Part shown: in pieces, positions 1 through 5,767 of the stretch
Position numbering within the stretch: the stretch's first letter is position 1
Layout: each line of letters begins with the position of its first letter
Assembly (NCBI GenBank): GCA_031259505.1
Contig: JAIRLL010000367.1
Coordinates: forward strand, 1 to 6,185
Source: Tannerella sp.
GTDB taxonomy: Bacteria > Bacteroidota > Bacteroidia > Bacteroidales > Tannerellaceae
DNA: 6,185 nucleotides
Direction: 5' to 3'
The notes under the pieces: model-generated
Told to the model about the DNA's origin: nothing
The model's input: the letters and a program-made list of their open reading frames with translations, nothing else
The model's database searches: none
Program-made: the position numbers and the translations under genes

Positions 1-474
1 TCGTGCCCGAAACTGACGCGCGGCGCCTTCCAGTACGATTTCGGCGACGAAGCCGGATACACCCCGCTGCTGCCGATGTTTACCCTCGGACACACGTTCG
101 CCCCCGCGCATATCCACGCCGGCGGACTGCGCTATCACGGCGCCGGCACGATTGTGAGCCAACTGCGGCGCGACGGACTCGTGGATGCCGTCGACGTCAG
201 ACAACTCGACACCTTCGACGCCGCCACACTCTTCGCACGCACCGAAGGTATCATCCCCGCGCCCGAATCGGCGCACGCCATCGCCGCCGCCATACGCGAA
301 GCACAACAGGCTAAACTTGAAGGCAAACCCAAAGTCATCCTCTTCAACCTCTCCGGACACGGACTGATTGACATGGCTGCCTACGACCAGTATTTCGCAC
401 AGGAACTGATCAACGACGAACTGTCGGACGAAGCGCTGTCCGCAAACATCGACAGGCTGGAAAAGATAATCTGA
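1..474 (+). CDS. trpB: Tryptophan synthase beta subunit, TrpB2 type (C-terminal part)
   Basis: The reading frame is open from the first base and ends at TGA 472-474, giving the last 157 residues; the start lies outside the window. TrpB is a cytoplasmic PLP enzyme that joins indole and L-serine into L-tryptophan. The visible part has the TrpB2 signatures: YDFGDEAGYTPLLPM near residues 12-26, HAGGLRYHG (39-47), ARTEGIIPAPESAHA (79-93), whose Glu corresponds to the conserved catalytic-domain glutamate, and ILFNLSGHG (113-121), whose Ser is the residue that faces the PLP pyridine nitrogen. TrpB1 has SGRGDKD where this protein has SGHG, so TrpB2 is the better call. TrpB2 enzymes often occur without TrpA and may salvage free indole; whether trpA is nearby cannot be seen. 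The next gene is on the same strand 113 bp on, with no sign that the two belong together. The subfamily call is firm; the role in this cell is inference. Confidence 0.93.
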   Translation, partial: SCPKLTRGAFQYDFGDEAGYTPLLPMFTLGHTFAPAHIHAGGLRYHGAGTIVSQLRRDGLVDAVDVRQLDTFDAATLFARTEGIIPAPESAHAIAAAIREAQQAKLEGKPKVILFNLSGHGLIDMAAYDQYFAQELINDELSDEALSANIDRLEKII

Positions 475-524
475 TACCGTATAATACAGGCAAGCATGGA
501 AGAAATGTCGCGAACTGTTTAAAA

Positions 525-543
525 AAACACAATCTCCGTGTTT
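525..543 (+). terminator. Weak inverted repeat after trpB2
   Basis: AAACAC (525-530) and GTGTTT (538-543) form a 6-bp stem around a 7-base loop, flanked by an A-run on the left (521-524) and a T-rich stretch on the right. It lies 50 bases after the trpB2 stop, where a terminator would be expected. The stem is AT-rich and the downstream T-run is interrupted by GC, so this is at best a weak terminator, possibly a chance repeat. Confidence 0.2.
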
Positions 544-571
544 GCTTTATATAACTGTATCTTTATATCAC
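541..571 (+). promoter_or_regulatory. Possible promoter of the lactonase-like gene
   Basis: A TTTG at 541-544 is followed, 19 bases later, by TATATCAC (564-571), a poor match to the Bacteroidetes -7 element TAnnTTTG. An overlapping TATCTTTA (558-565) matches five of the six fixed -7 positions but has no TTTG at the right distance. The region is AT-rich and ends 16 bases before the start codon. Either reading gives a short leader. Weak evidence. Confidence 0.22.
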
Positions 572-587
572 ATTAAAACCGACAGAT

Positions 588-1457
588 ATGTACAAAGAAG
601 ACACAGTAACGGCGGGCACATCGGTAGAGTTGATCAATACGGGATATTTCCATGCCGACGGCGGCTCCATGTTCGGAGCGACGCCGCGACAGGCGTGGAG
701 CAGGCGCTATCCGTGCGACGAACAGAACAGTTGCCTGCTTGCCATGCGCGCCGGACTGGTCATTACCGGCTGCGGACGAATCATTCTGATTGACAGCGGC
801 GTCGGCGACAAGCAACTGGAACGGCTGAAAAACACGTCGTACCGGTTCTTCGATTTGACGGACATCTGCAAAGCGCTCAAAGCGCGCGGCATCGCCCCCG
901 AACAGGTGACCGACGTCGTACATACGCATCTGCATTTCGACCACTGCGGCGCCACGACCCGTTACGAATGTGGACATGTCGTGCCGGCCTTTCCCGAAGC
1001 CACATGCTGGGTGAGCCGTGCGCAGTGGGAAAACAGCCTGTCGCCAACCCCGCTGGAGGTCGATTCCTATTTTACTGAAAATATCGACGCAGTCGGGAAG
1101 TCGGGCAGACTGCATCTGATCGATTCCGACTGCGACCTGTGCGAAACCGTCCGGCTGAAGCTCTACGACGGACATACGTGCGGGCAGATTGCACCCTGCG
1201 TCAAGACACTCGAAAGGACGGTAGTTTTTGCAGGCGACGTGATTCCTCTCGCGGCGAACGTTTCACCGTTATGGATCTCGGCCTACGACACGCATCCGCT
1301 GACGTCGTACCACGAAAAACTGCGTATGCTGAACGAGGCGGCAGCCGGCAATCAGTTGATCGTGCATTATCACGATGCATATACGCCCTGCTCGACCGTC
1401 CGGAAAATCAATAATTTCTTCAAGGCCGACAGTGTGACGGAAGTGGTTAGTTGGTAA
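588..1457 (+). CDS. MBL-fold metallohydrolase, YtnP / AHL-lactonase-like
   Basis: A complete protein of 289 residues with the metallo-beta-lactamase fold. The metal site is fully present: H114-L-H116-F-D118-H119 (the HxHxDH motif), H196 in DGHTCGQ, D217 in FAGDVIP (the bridging Asp) and H262 in VHYHD. This pattern predicts a di-metal, usually zinc, hydrolase. The N-terminal DGGSMFG (24-30), the WSRRYP stretch (37-42) and LIDSGVGDK (67-75) resemble the YtnP group, some members of which open acyl-homoserine lactones; the real substrate here is not shown by sequence. There is no signal peptide, so it is probably cytoplasmic. It has eleven cysteines, including DCDLC at 181-185, many for this fold. 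The ATG at 588 is used because homology begins soon after; there is no Shine-Dalgarno sequence, which is usual in this phylum. The gene ends TAA directly followed by TGA, 28 bp from the converging sigma gene. Fold and metal site are certain, lactonase activity is not. Confidence 0.9.
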   Translation: MYKEDTVTAGTSVELINTGYFHADGGSMFGATPRQAWSRRYPCDEQNSCLLAMRAGLVITGCGRIILIDSGVGDKQLERLKNTSYRFFDLTDICKALKARGIAPEQVTDVVHTHLHFDHCGATTRYECGHVVPAFPEATCWVSRAQWENSLSPTPLEVDSYFTENIDAVGKSGRLHLIDSDCDLCETVRLKLYDGHTCGQIAPCVKTLERTVVFAGDVIPLAANVSPLWISAYDTHPLTSYHEKLRMLNEAAAGNQLIVHYHDAYTPCSTVRKINNFFKADSVTEVVSW

Positions 1458-1485
1458 TGAATGGTTTTATTTCTGGAGGCTATAA

Positions 1486-2091
1486 TCAAAGGTGCGGCAG
1501 GTGAAATGCGTGGAAGTCAGGCGAGAAAATGATTTTCAGGCGCTGCCATTTCCATCCGAGAAGAAGAACGACTATGGGAAAATAGTCTTTCAGTTCACTT
1601 TTCAGGATTTCGAGGGCTTTGTTTCTGTAGCGTTCGACGGTACGTACGGATACGTTCATGACCCGTGCAATTTCACTGACCGGCTGCTCTTCCATGCGCG
1701 ACATTTCGAAAGCCATCCGGTATTCAGGCGGCAGTTTGTCCAGGGCGTCGGCCAGTAACCGTTCCAGTTCGTCCAGCATCCATACGGAGTCGGCATCTTC
1801 GCCACAGGGCACGTTTTCCGACAGGGAGAGGTCTTCGAACGAAGCAGGGCGCCGGTCTCTCAGGTAATTGAGGCAGTGATTCCTGACTGCCGCCGTCAGG
1901 TAGTTTTTCGCGGGAATACGGTAATCGATCCGGTGACGGTTCATCCAGACGGCGCAAAACACGTCCTGCACAATATCCTCGCATACTCCGGTATCCCCAA
2001 CGAAACGCCGCGCATGCACACACAATGCCGCATAATAATATTCAAACATCTCCCTGAACGCAGTCCTGTCGTCCAGAGAAATATTGTACAT
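1486..2091 (-). CDS. ECF-type RNA polymerase sigma factor (Bacteroidetes Sig70 family)
   Basis: A 201-residue ECF sigma factor, which directs RNA polymerase to a small set of promoters. Region 2 spans about residues 10-80, with the core-binding helix EDIVQDVFCAVW at 38-49 and the promoter-melting/-10 helix YLTAAVRNHCLNYLRDR at 64-80. Region 4 spans about 113-165, with the helix-turn-helix PVSEIARVMNVSVRTVERYR at 137-156. The hydrophobic YFPIVVLLLGW (170-180) is typical of Bacteroidetes ECF factors, but a further basic/aromatic tail of about 20 residues follows it. The ATG at 2091 is chosen because AGGAG (2098-2102) sits 6 bases before it and the domain starts a few residues later. In-frame ATGs at 2118 and 2145 and a TTG at 2154 are possible, giving up to 222 residues. 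It diverges from the SusC gene, the usual place for its regulator target, but no FecR-like anti-sigma gene is adjacent. The family call is firm; control of the SusC gene is inferred from position. Confidence 0.92.
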   Translation of the reverse strand: MYNISLDDRTAFREMFEYYYAALCVHARRFVGDTGVCEDIVQDVFCAVWMNRHRIDYRIPAKNYLTAAVRNHCLNYLRDRRPASFEDLSLSENVPCGEDADSVWMLDELERLLADALDKLPPEYRMAFEMSRMEEQPVSEIARVMNVSVRTVERYRNKALEILKSELKDYFPIVVLLLGWKWQRLKIIFSPDFHAFHLPHL

Positions 2092-2097
2092 CCACTG

Positions 2098-2102
2098 CTC
2101 CT
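2098..2102 (-). promoter_or_regulatory. Shine-Dalgarno sequence of the sigma factor gene
   Basis: AGGAG on the minus strand, 6 bases before the ATG at 2091. Strong Shine-Dalgarno sites are uncommon in Bacteroidota, and none is seen before the other genes here, so this site is the main argument for the shorter start. It also lies inside codons of the longer possible forms, so chance cannot be excluded. Confidence 0.4.
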
Positions 2103-2124
2103 GTGCTGCCTTTTTCATGTGCTC

Positions 2125-2155
2125 CAAATATTTATCAAATAACATGTCAAACAAT
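2125..2155 (-). promoter_or_regulatory. Candidate promoter of the sigma factor gene
   Basis: On the minus strand ATTG (2152-2155) is followed after exactly 19 bases by AATATTTG (2125-2132). This matches eight of the ten fixed positions of the Bacteroidetes consensus TTTG-N19-TAnnTTTG. Transcription would begin near 2119-2121, just downstream of the in-frame ATG at 2145. This favours a start at 2118 (leaderless) or 2091 (leader near 30 bases). Pattern match only. Confidence 0.4.
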
Positions 2156-2196
2156 TAAAAACAAAATGCCTATGGGGAAAAACAGTCTGTAAATCT

Positions 2197-2235
2197 AAAA
2201 AAAGGCAGGGACAAGTCAGCCAACTCATCCCTGCC
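2197..2235 (-). terminator. Strong intrinsic terminator on the minus strand
   Basis: Read on the minus strand, 2235-2222 pairs with 2217-2204 as a continuous 14-bp stem (11 Watson-Crick and 3 G-U pairs) closed by a GGCT tetraloop (2221-2218). Seven T (2203-2197) follow at once. The outer eight pairs, GGCAGGGA with TCCCTGCC, are GC-rich. On the plus strand the three wobble pairs become A-C mismatches, and an A-run precedes rather than a T-run following. The structure is therefore built for minus-strand RNA. No minus-strand gene lies upstream of it, so it must end a short RNA, attenuate the sigma transcript, or block antisense transcription coming out of the susC gene. Confidence 0.8.
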
Positions 2236-2242
2236 GCAAGTT

Positions 2243-2260
2243 GTCCGGGCGTAACCGGAC
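2243..2260. repeat. Inverted repeat GTCCGG-N6-CCGGAC
   Basis: A perfect 6-bp, fully symmetric inverted repeat with a 6-base spacer, 43 bases before the susC start. It could be a small hairpin in either RNA, or a protein-binding operator. On the minus strand it would be the first of two hairpins in tandem, followed by the terminator. Its function is unknown. Confidence 0.5.
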
Positions 2261-2296
2261 GAAAGAATCCAATTATTTTATAAATCAAATTCATTA

Positions 2297-2324
2297 CAAA
2301 AGTATGAAAAAAATTAAAATCAAA
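2297..2324 (-). promoter_or_regulatory. Candidate minus-strand promoter over the susC start codon
   Basis: On the minus strand TACTTTTG (2297-2304) is a perfect match to the Bacteroidetes -7 element TAnnTTTG. TTTG (2321-2324) lies upstream with a spacer of 16 instead of the ideal 19. The -7 element overlaps the first base of the susC ATG. Transcription would start near 2291-2293 and run toward the terminator at 2235-2197. A second, weaker pair, TTTG (2297-2300) with AATAATTG (2270-2277) at a spacing of 19, would start the RNA near 2264. Confidence 0.42.
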
Positions 2325-3029
2325 CCGTGTATGGCATTGGTCGATACACAAAAAAAATGTATCCGTATCATGAAACTTATGATTATGTTTTCGTATGTAG
2401 CTGTACTTCAACTGTACGCAGGAGTGACGCACTCGCAGAACATGCCGGTATCACTGCTCCTTGACAATGTGACGGTAGAAGAAGCCATCAATACGATAGA
2501 AAAAGAGATGTCCTATTCATTTTTGTTTACGGACAAGTCCGTAGATACCGGTCGCAAGATCAGTATCCACGTGAGTAACGGGAAGATAACCGATATCCTG
2601 CATCAGTTGTTGCACGACACGGACATCGGTTATCAGATTATCGACAGACAAATCATTCTTGCCAAAAGCAAGTCGTTTGTATTCTTTGGGCAGGATGGAA
2701 AGAAGACGGTTACAGGTACGGTGGTGGATGCCGGCAACGAGCCGGTCATCGGCGCCAACATCATGGAAAAAGGGACAGCCAATGGAACCGTAACCGATGT
2801 GGAGGGGAATTTTTCGCTGACGGTAGCGGAAGGCGCCGTGCTGCAAGCCTCCTTTATCGGATATATTACGCAGGAAGTCAGCGTATTATCCGGGGGGGGG
2901 CAAACCCCTTGTAATCAGATTGATAGAGGACGCCAAGGCGCTGGAGGAAGTCGTTGTAATCGGTTACGGTACGCAACGAAAGGAAAGCCTTACGAGCGCT
3001 GTCACAAGCGTGAATACCGAGTTACTTGA
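2304..3029 (+). CDS. SusC-type TonB-dependent transporter, N-terminal part (STN domain), frameshifted
   Basis: This is the 5' part of one SusC/RagA-family gene whose frame is broken at the G9 tract (2892-2900). As read, it encodes 241 residues: a signal sequence (hydrophobic stretch about 23-43, with cleavage probably near THSQ, 42-45), an STN domain (about 49-120) that contacts anti-sigma factors in the periplasm, and a carboxypeptidase-regulatory-like beta-sandwich (about 137-193, VTGTVVDAGNEPVIGANI onward). After residue 199 the frame is wrong and runs to TGA 3027-3029. The ATG at 2304 gives the long basic leader usual for STN-type SusC proteins; the frame is open upstream only to a TTG at 2241. 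Removing one G joins it to the downstream frame as a 1145-residue protein with the linker GGGKPLVIRLIEDAKALEEVV, normal for the family. As sequenced, the product would be a secreted STN fragment without a pore. Confidence 0.85.
   Translation: MKKIKIKPCMALVDTQKKCIRIMKLMIMFSYVAVLQLYAGVTHSQNMPVSLLLDNVTVEEAINTIEKEMSYSFLFTDKSVDTGRKISIHVSNGKITDILHQLLHDTDIGYQIIDRQIILAKSKSFVFFGQDGKKTVTGTVVDAGNEPVIGANIMEKGTANGTVTDVEGNFSLTVAEGAVLQASFIGYITQEVSVLSGGGQTPCNQIDRGRQGAGGSRCNRLRYATKGKPYERCHKREYRVT
2892..2900 (+). repeat. Homopolymeric G9 tract at the susC frameshift
   Basis: Nine consecutive G inside the coding region, between the beta-sandwich domain and the TonB box. Reading in the upstream frame gives SGGGQTPC and soon a stop. 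With eight G it reads SGGGKPLVIRL and continues in frame through the rest of the transporter. Tracts of this kind gain or lose bases by strand slippage and are also error-prone in sequencing, so the base count must be treated as uncertain. Confidence 0.95.
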
Positions 3030-5742
3030 AGGACGGTCGATACCGAAGATGGCTGCGGCTTTGCAGGGGATCATGTCGGGCGTCAATGTCCGTCAAAAAG
3101 TTAGCAGGCCGGGCTACAGCGCTTCGGTGGATATTCGCGGAGCTTCCATGGGTACGTTTTCATCGAACAGCGCTTTAGTCCTGATTGATGGTATACCGGG
3201 AAGCATAGACGACGTCAATCCCAATGATGTGGAACATATTTCAGTATTGAAAGACGCAGTTGCAGCGGCCATTTACGGGTCGCGGGCAACAGGTGGAGTA
3301 GTCCTCATCAATACAAAAAAGGGAGCATCCGGCAAAGCAACCGTAACCTATGAAGGTACATTTGGCGTCCAGCATCCGACATTAATGGACTGGAAAAATG
3401 AATTGCTGGATACACAGACATGGATGCGGGCCTTCAATGAAGCGCAAACGAACGACGGATCTGCGATCACTTATCCGGACGACGTCATTGCTCAATATGA
3501 CGGTTCAGACCCTGCGAAACCGGCACGGACACAATGGGCCGATTTCCTCGAAACGCCGTTACAGCACCAGCACAATATCAGTGTACGCGGTGGAACGGAC
3601 GTAATTAAAGCCTATTTTTCAGCCGGTTACCTGTCACAGGAGGGCGTGCTTCCGCTTGACAGTTATGGCAAATATACATTTCTCGGCAACGTAAACTGGA
3701 ACCCTTTCGAGCGATTTGAAATAGACGTGAATACGTTTTACATGAAAGAAAATACGGAACGGCCTCATGCCAACTCAGCACAAATGCGGGCCATGCTGAA
3801 CCAGCCTTCGCTTCCGGTTGCAACTCCCGAAGGATACTGGTATTCGGGCGTCTGGGGAAATCCTGTTCAAACGTTTGCAGAAGGCGGAAATCAGCTTAAC
3901 AACTGGAATCGTTACCGTCTTTCCGCTGCCATGAAATTAGAGGTATTAAAAGACCTGTTTCTGAAATATACCGTTTCGTCCAGCAACCTGTTTAACAGCA
4001 GTAACGATTTTTATCCCGTGTATCCGCGGTATGATACTGCAGGCAATATTCTCGGTACTACCCGCACGTATGTTACCGCGTCGGAAAGCTGGGGAACCAC
4101 CCAATACCTTAGCCATTTGTTTTCGCTGGATTATGCCGCCAAGTTCGGCGACCATACATTGACTGTATTTGCCGGATTCCAGACGGAACAGAATCGCTAC
4201 GACGGCATCTCGGCCAGCCGCAGCCGTTTTATTAATAACGAACTGCGCGAACTGGCAGCGTCGGTAGGTTCCGGTACCGACTTTACCGGAAATTCGTCGG
4301 CTGAAGAATGGGCGATGGCTTCGCTGATCGGTCGTGCAGACTACGCTTTCAAAGACCGCTATCTGCTGGGCGCCGTAGTCCGTTACGACGGTTCTTCGCG
4401 GTTTTCACCGAGACAGCGTTGGGGGTTGTTTCCTTCGGTTTCTGCCGGATGGCGTATCAGGGAAGAAAGTTTTCTCAGAGAGGTCGACTGGCTAAGCAAC
4501 CTGAAACTGCGCGCCTCGTGGGGACAGCTGGGTAACCAGGGAACGTCGCTCTATCCGTTTGCTACGACGGTAAGCGCATCTCAAGGGAGCGTGGCGTTCG
4601 GTAACGGCACCGTTACGACAACATCGGTGGGTACGCCTGCCGACCTTAACCTGTCGTGGGAACGGAAAACAACCACCAATGTCGCAATTGATTTCGGATT
4701 TTTAAGTAACCGACTGACAGGCAGTTTTGACTGGTTTTACGACCGCACCAAAGATATTATCGGCACTCCGGTAACGCCCTCTACCTTTGGAGCTTCCGCC
4801 CCCGTACAGAACACCTACACGATAGATAATCGCGGCTGGGAACTGGAACTCAAATGGATGGACAAAATCGGGGATGTGACGTACTATGTTGGCGGCAACA
4901 TATCCGATTTTCGCGATAAAGTAGTCAGTCTGGGCGGACTTGGCTCTGTGGATTCACGCTTTGATATAGGTTCCATCGTCTACGGCGGAAGAAGTTCTCA
5001 GAATTATTACGCTACATACGATGCGGAAGGCAGGGCACGTAATGGCTTATATCTTTATCAGACCGACGGTCTGTTTGTTGATCAGGCCGAAATAGATGCC
5101 TATATTAAGCCTTCCGCACAGACAAAGCCGGGCGACATCAAATTTATTGACCGCAACGGCGACGGTGAACTGAACAGCGATGATGAGTATTTGTCGAAAA
5201 AAACAACCACAGCCCATTATTTTTACGGGTTTAATTTCGGCGGGGAATATAAGGGATTTGATTTATCCGTTATATTCAGCGGAGTAGGCGAACGCTGGAC
5301 GTTCCGTAATTTGGACGGACACTACATCACCGGCAACCGTGTCCAAACAAATCTGTTCAGGCGAAACTACGAAAATCGCTGGAGTTATGACCATCCGGAT
5401 AAATGGGCAGATCAGCCTCGATTAACGGTAAATAACTGGTTGAATGGCGATTTCTGCACGTTGTTTGGGGCGCCAAGCGAATACCACTTACGAAATTTTG
5501 GATACCTCCGATTAAAAAACATTCAAATAGGCTATACCATTCCGAGTCGGCTGACGAAGAAATTCTTTGTATCCAGGCTGAGAGTCTTCTTTACCGGTGA
5601 GAACCTGTTCTACTATGCTCCCGGTTATACCGAATTAATAGATCCGGAATCTAACTTTGATACGGTTGAAGACAGTAATGCAGGGACATGTTATTACGGT
5701 CCGGCAAGAGTTTTAAGCGGCGGAGTATCCATCACATTTTAA
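2920..5742 (+). CDS. SusC-type TonB-dependent transporter, plug and beta-barrel part, frameshifted
   Basis: This is the 3' part of the same SusC gene, one frame over. The open frame gives 940 residues from a TTG at 2920, which is unlikely to be a real start; homology already begins at about 2901 and the true start is at 2304. In the reconstructed numbering the TonB box EEVVVIGYG is at 214-222 and the plug runs to about 340, with LVLIDGIPGS, VEHISVLKDAVAAAIYGSRATGG and INTKKG. A beta-barrel follows, ending in GGVSITF, whose final Phe is the usual outer-membrane assembly signal. DRNGDGELNSDDE (949-961) resembles an EF-hand-like calcium loop, common in SusC barrels. With SusD it forms an outer-membrane complex that imports oligosaccharides or other large nutrients using TonB energy. 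The substrate cannot be told, since no enzyme genes are in view. The rest of the frame is intact, so the break at the G tract is the only defect. Confidence 0.92.
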   Translation: MIEDAKALEEVVVIGYGTQRKESLTSAVTSVNTELLEGRSIPKMAAALQGIMSGVNVRQKVSRPGYSASVDIRGASMGTFSSNSALVLIDGIPGSIDDVNPNDVEHISVLKDAVAAAIYGSRATGGVVLINTKKGASGKATVTYEGTFGVQHPTLMDWKNELLDTQTWMRAFNEAQTNDGSAITYPDDVIAQYDGSDPAKPARTQWADFLETPLQHQHNISVRGGTDVIKAYFSAGYLSQEGVLPLDSYGKYTFLGNVNWNPFERFEIDVNTFYMKENTERPHANSAQMRAMLNQPSLPVATPEGYWYSGVWGNPVQTFAEGGNQLNNWNRYRLSAAMKLEVLKDLFLKYTVSSSNLFNSSNDFYPVYPRYDTAGNILGTTRTYVTASESWGTTQYLSHLFSLDYAAKFGDHTLTVFAGFQTEQNRYDGISASRSRFINNELRELAASVGSGTDFTGNSSAEEWAMASLIGRADYAFKDRYLLGAVVRYDGSSRFSPRQRWGLFPSVSAGWRIREESFLREVDWLSNLKLRASWGQLGNQGTSLYPFATTVSASQGSVAFGNGTVTTTSVGTPADLNLSWERKTTTNVAIDFGFLSNRLTGSFDWFYDRTKDIIGTPVTPSTFGASAPVQNTYTIDNRGWELELKWMDKIGDVTYYVGGNISDFRDKVVSLGGLGSVDSRFDIGSIVYGGRSSQNYYATYDAEGRARNGLYLYQTDGLFVDQAEIDAYIKPSAQTKPGDIKFIDRNGDGELNSDDEYLSKKTTTAHYFYGFNFGGEYKGFDLSVIFSGVGERWTFRNLDGHYITGNRVQTNLFRRNYENRWSYDHPDKWADQPRLTVNNWLNGDFCTLFGAPSEYHLRNFGYLRLKNIQIGYTIPSRLTKKFFVSRLRVFFTGENLFYYAPGYTELIDPESNFDTVEDSNAGTCYYGPARVLSGGVSITF

Positions 5743-5751
5743 TAATCAATA

Positions 5752-5767
5752 AAAATATGAAAATATG
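5752..5767 (+). repeat. Tandem AAAATATG repeat with doubled start codon before susD
   Basis: AAAATATG occurs twice in direct succession (5752-5759 and 5760-5767), each copy ending in ATG. The first ATG opens a three-codon frame (Met-Lys-Ile-stop) whose TGA overlaps the second ATG; the second starts the SusD protein. No Shine-Dalgarno sequence is present. Whether the mini-frame affects translation is unknown. Confidence 0.6.

Larger units (their letters stand above)
2197..2292 (-). ncRNA. Candidate small antisense RNA upstream of susC
   Basis: A minus-strand promoter-like element (2297-2324) and a strong minus-strand terminator (2197-2235) lie about 90 bases apart with no open reading frame of note between them. 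The predicted RNA, about 96 bases, would hold a hairpin at 2243-2260 and the terminator hairpin. It would be complementary to the segment just upstream of the susC start, hence to the susC leader if that mRNA begins upstream. In Bacteroides, cis-encoded antisense RNAs such as DonS in B. fragilis lie opposite the start of susC genes in sigma-controlled loci and repress them. The similarity here is in position and architecture; no sequence similarity is claimed. The alternative is that this is the attenuated leader of the sigma gene. The 5' end is an estimate. Confidence 0.42.

Noticed and set aside
573..1175. Long minus-strand open frame (200 codons) opposite the hydrolase gene
   Set aside because: The plus-strand frame has a complete metallo-beta-lactamase motif set; the minus frame has no recognisable domain and is a GC-rich shadow.
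2204..2260. Inverted repeats as ends of an insertion sequence or an invertible promoter
   Set aside because: The two inverted repeats are unrelated to each other, are only tens of bases apart, and no recombinase or transposase gene is in the window.
2155..2303. Riboswitch in the susC leader
   Set aside because: The only clear structures are a simple hairpin and a stem whose wobble pairs fit minus-strand RNA; no known aptamer pattern is seen.
2115..2432. Minus-strand open frame of 105 codons across the sigma-susC control region
   Set aside because: It runs through the terminator and the susC signal-peptide coding region and has no recognisable protein features.
2892..2908. Programmed -1 ribosomal frameshift at the G tract
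   Set aside because: Joining the two susC frames needs skipping one base (+1, or loss of one G in DNA or RNA); a -1 shift would not restore the frame.
4308..4535. Small open frames within the susC coding region on both strands
   Set aside because: They are out-of-frame shadows of a long, well-conserved beta-barrel frame and show no independent features.
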